DNA of 64,000 bases from a bacterium (GTDB lineage: Bacteria > Fidelibacterota > Marinisomatia > Marinisomatales > JAHJCW01), in assembly GCA_028282845.1 (NCBI GenBank), contig JANQGY010000013.1, positions 261,350 to 325,349 of the forward strand, in the 5' to 3' direction. Below the pieces are notes generated by a model. That model saw only the letters and a program-made list of their open reading frames with translations. It was not told where the DNA came from and did not search any database. The first letter of the stretch is position 1; each line of letters starts with the position of its first letter. A program made the translations under genes and the position numbers. Below are positions 62,334 through 64,000 of the stretch, piece after piece.

Positions 62334-62432
62334 CAAGTTGTTGAAAATAAAGTAGGTGCAGGTGTTTACTTCTATCAAATTCAAGCAGGAGATTTATTTA
62401 TACAAACAAAGAAAACGGTTTTATTTGATTAA
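62334..62432 (+). pseudogene. Remnant of a C-terminal sorting domain
   Basis: The plus-strand frame reads QVVENKVGAGVYFYQIQAGDLFIQTKKTVLFD then TAA. This is the characteristic last strand pair of the FlgD-like sorting domain (GxYFYQIQAGDF..TKKMVLLK). Nothing upstream continues the domain and no start is available, so it is the scrap of a lost secreted-protein gene in the gap between two minus-strand genes. Confidence 0.7.
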
Positions 62433-62456
62433 CTAATAATATCATTAGAAGTCGGT

Positions 62457-63212
62457 TCAATTTATAATCAAATATTCTTGAAGTATATTATTACTTTCAC
62501 TAAGAACATACAAATGTCTATCATTCATTGTAATTCCCTCTGTCTTAATTTGCGATAAATCAAATGATTTAACATATTCGTCTCTAAAACTCCAAAAGAA
62601 TACTTTACTATCTTCATCGCTGATAATAATTAGAATATCACTATTTTCTTTATAATGTGCTCCGGAATAATCATTTGCAAAATTTAAATAATGAATATCT
62701 TTTAATATTAAAGAAGTGAGATCTAATTCAATTATGGCTCCTGGATTTTTCTCATTTAGCAAGTATAGGCTATTTTTCTTATAATTAATTCCCAAACCTT
62801 CAATTCGTATATCTTGGAATGAATTTGGGAAAAAATCAAGATCAATTCTATTAATTTCTGTACCTTCATGATCTATATTAACTAACTGTAAAATGGATTC
62901 CTCTGATATCCAAAATGTTGAGTCAATAATATTATACACTATAGCTTCTAAATCATTTCCAAAATAATTAAGACTGTCAACTAATTCGCCTTGAGTATTA
63001 ATTGAATAAATTTTTGCAGGTTCTTTATCTGAAACTACATATAACAAGTTATCGTGTATATTGTATGTCATGCCTGATGGTTCTTTAACATTTATCTGAT
63101 ATTGGTGATTTAATGATATTGTTAGATTATTATCATTATTAGTCTGATCATTACAAGAAACTAAAACAATTAATAAGCAAAGTGGGAATAACTTTTTTAG
63201 TAATGTATTAAT
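62457..63212 (-). CDS. SdiA-regulated-type beta-propeller lipoprotein, apparent ATT start
   Basis: This is a predicted 251-aa periplasmic lipoprotein similar to the SdiA-regulated/phytase-like propeller family (EPSGMTYNIHDNLLYVVSDKEP, FWISEESILQLV, GLGINYKKNSLYLLNEKNPG, IKTEGITMNDRHLYVLSE). The first ATG, at 63071, lies within the mature domain. The frame stays open upstream and encodes a textbook lipoprotein signal (NTLLKKLFPLCLLIVLVSC, Cys about residue 20) that begins at an ATT codon at 63212-63210, five bases after the upstream DUF4956 stop. Either ATT is used as an AUU start with translational coupling, or an ATG has mutated. The conservative alternative is a truncated protein from 63071. 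Confidence 0.7.
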   Translation of the reverse strand: MNTLLKKLFPLCLLIVLVSCNDQTNNDNNLTISLNHQYQINVKEPSGMTYNIHDNLLYVVSDKEPAKIYSINTQGELVDSLNYFGNDLEAIVYNIIDSTFWISEESILQLVNIDHEGTEINRIDLDFFPNSFQDIRIEGLGINYKKNSLYLLNEKNPGAIIELDLTSLILKDIHYLNFANDYSGAHYKENSDILIIISDEDSKVFFWSFRDEYVKSFDLSQIKTEGITMNDRHLYVLSESNNILQEYLIIN

Positions 63213-63217
63213 TATTC

Positions 63218-63895
63218 TTATTGAACTCTCTCATTTGAATAAAAATTAACTGTTTCTATTTCTTTTAGATTTTTTAAGGATTTTATGAGATTATTTGTCT
63301 CTAATTCATTTTTGAGAATTACACTAAAGGACAATTCCAAATAATCTTTTTTCCCCAATGATCTAATATTAATTAGTTTGCTAGATTTGCAATATTTATC
63401 AAATATTGACAGATATTTTGGATTCTGTTTATTGTCAGATAAATATATTAACTGCAGCAAGTAATCATTCTTCTTGTGGTTTCCAAAATTTATTTTGTAT
63501 AGAATGATTTGCAGAATGCCAATAAATATTACTCCTACAAGAGTTATTTGATGCAATCCAACGCCAGCAGCAAGCCCTGTAGCCAAAGCAAAAAATATAA
63601 ATACTATATCATGAGTATCCTTCACCGCCGTTCTAAATCTAATTATTGACATTGCCCCAACTAATCCAAAAGCTCGAGCAAGATTATTTCCAATTACCAA
63701 TATCACAATACTTGTAATCAAAGTAATTGTAATTAACGATCTAAGAAATCTACTTGAGTATCCAGGACCGTTATAAGTCCAGCGATACACTAGAGATATT
63801 ATTAGACCTCCAATTAAAGCCATAATTAAATTTATTATTACAGTACCAACTGTAATATCAGACTGAATTATATTTTGTAAGTCTTGAAAAGGCAT
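63218..63895 (-). CDS. DUF4956-family membrane protein (second copy)
   Basis: This is a 225-aa membrane protein with four helices (about residues 18-40, 55-75, 78-100, 105-130) and the family signature NLARAFGLVGAMSIIRFRTAVKDTHDIVFIF, then a cytoplasmic ferredoxin-like domain. It is clearly homologous to the 61.6-kb copy, with a better match to the family consensus. Its ATG overlaps the stop of the upstream gene by one base (TAATG), and the propeller lipoprotein follows within five bases, so these genes form one tightly coupled operon. Confidence 0.88.
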   Translation of the reverse strand: MPFQDLQNIIQSDITVGTVIINLIMALIGGLIISLVYRWTYNGPGYSSRFLRSLITITLITSIVILVIGNNLARAFGLVGAMSIIRFRTAVKDTHDIVFIFFALATGLAAGVGLHQITLVGVIFIGILQIILYKINFGNHKKNDYLLQLIYLSDNKQNPKYLSIFDKYCKSSKLINIRSLGKKDYLELSFSVILKNELETNNLIKSLKNLKEIETVNFYSNERVQ

Positions 63896-64000
63896 TAATT
63901 TGGTTGAAAAATTGATTTACTGATAATTTCATTAAAATTATAATCCAGGGTACTATTCATACATGTATCAATACTTAATGTATACTTAGAAAGTGCTTCA
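63895..64000 (-). CDS. C-terminal end of a probable VTC polyphosphate polymerase (partial)
   Basis: The minus-strand frame entering from the right edge reads ALSKYTLSIDTCMNSTLDYN and on to FQPN, stop. The SKYxLxID-type ending resembles VTC-domain polyphosphate polymerases, and VTC genes usually sit directly before DUF4956 genes. Its stop overlaps the DUF4956 start by one base (TAATG). Only 34 codons are visible, so the family call rests mainly on context. Confidence 0.45.
   Translation of the reverse strand, partial: EALSKYTLSIDTCMNSTLDYNFNEIISKSIFQPN

Larger units (their letters stand above)
57658..64000. mobile_element. Candidate island bounded by the tRNA-Arg fragment (extends beyond window)
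   Basis: If the tRNA-Arg fragment is a displaced attachment end, the inserted DNA lies on its missing 5' side, i.e. to the right, and an intact tRNA-Arg(TCT) should lie beyond base 64000. The enclosed genes are AT-rich and include a broken CotH gene, a sorting-domain scrap and a polyphosphate/DUF4956-type cluster, all accessory in character. No integrase is visible in the part shown. Confidence 0.4.

Overview
The window reads as bacterial chromosome from the FCB (Fibrobacteres-Chlorobi-Bacteroidetes) side of the tree, most likely a Marinimicrobia/Calditrichaeota-like lineage. That placement is an inference. It rests on FlgD-like C-terminal sorting domains ending in KMIYLK/KMLFLK-type tails, a PorV/FadL-like outer-membrane protein, FG-GAP/ASPIC ectodomains, FCB-style type IV pilus gene order, mixed use of Shine-Dalgarno sites, and low GC. 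2-Oxoglutarate:ferredoxin oxidoreductase and a two-subunit Fe-S fumarase point to a ferredoxin-based, probably anaerobic or microaerobic metabolism.

Layout. 1-10.4 kb is ordinary core genome: an unrecognised gene, the korAB and fumarase genes, a class A penicillin-binding protein, pyrimidine-nucleoside phosphorylase and an LptF/LptG permease. 10.4-23.8 kb starts with tRNA-His and tRNA-Pro and holds an accessory block. A visibly AT-rich membrane protein/type IIG restriction pair is followed by an AraC-regulator/FAD-oxidoreductase module, a glycosyltransferase pair and a secreted Fn3-like protein. Between these modules lie degenerate copies of the 3' half of tRNA-Pro plus its downstream flank. 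This is what repeated integration at the 3' end of one tRNA gene would leave, but no integrase is present. 23.8-29.1 kb carries an SLC13-type transporter, a bacteriohemerythrin, a kinase-less PAS protein with a lone receiver, and an FKBP lipoprotein.

29.3-47.4 kb is an almost gapless type IV pilus locus: ExeA-like ATPase, PilM-PilN fusion, PilO, PilP, secretin, two PilT-like ATPases, a degenerate receiver, prepilin peptidase, PilB, a sigma-54 activator, PilC, four minor pilins and two type IV pilins. 47.6-55.0 kb adds a two-component pair whose sensor kinase carries a seven-motif FG-GAP propeller plus an ASPIC/UnbV domain. Next come an odd aromatic- and Ser/Arg-rich lipoprotein and a PorV/FadL-like barrel. 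Two good sigma-54-type promoters (GG-N10-GT) stand before pilA and before the lipoprotein, which links the sigma-54 activators in the locus to both genes.

55.1-57.7 kb holds two tandem leucine-rich-repeat lipoproteins. At 57,658-57,714 lies a 5'-truncated tRNA-Arg(TCT) on the minus strand. Its orientation implies a second tRNA-bounded island running rightward out of the window. That segment contains a CotH-type surface kinase gene broken by two in-frame stops, a DUF2490 protein, two DUF4956 membrane proteins, an SdiA-regulated-type lipoprotein that seems to start at a non-canonical ATT codon, a stray C-terminal sorting-domain remnant, and the tail of what is probably a VTC polyphosphate polymerase gene.

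The strongest leads for something undescribed are the tRNA-derived repeats partitioning the accessory modules, the propeller-bearing sensor kinase wired to sigma-54 promoters in a pilus locus, and the aromatic/RS lipoprotein under one of those promoters.
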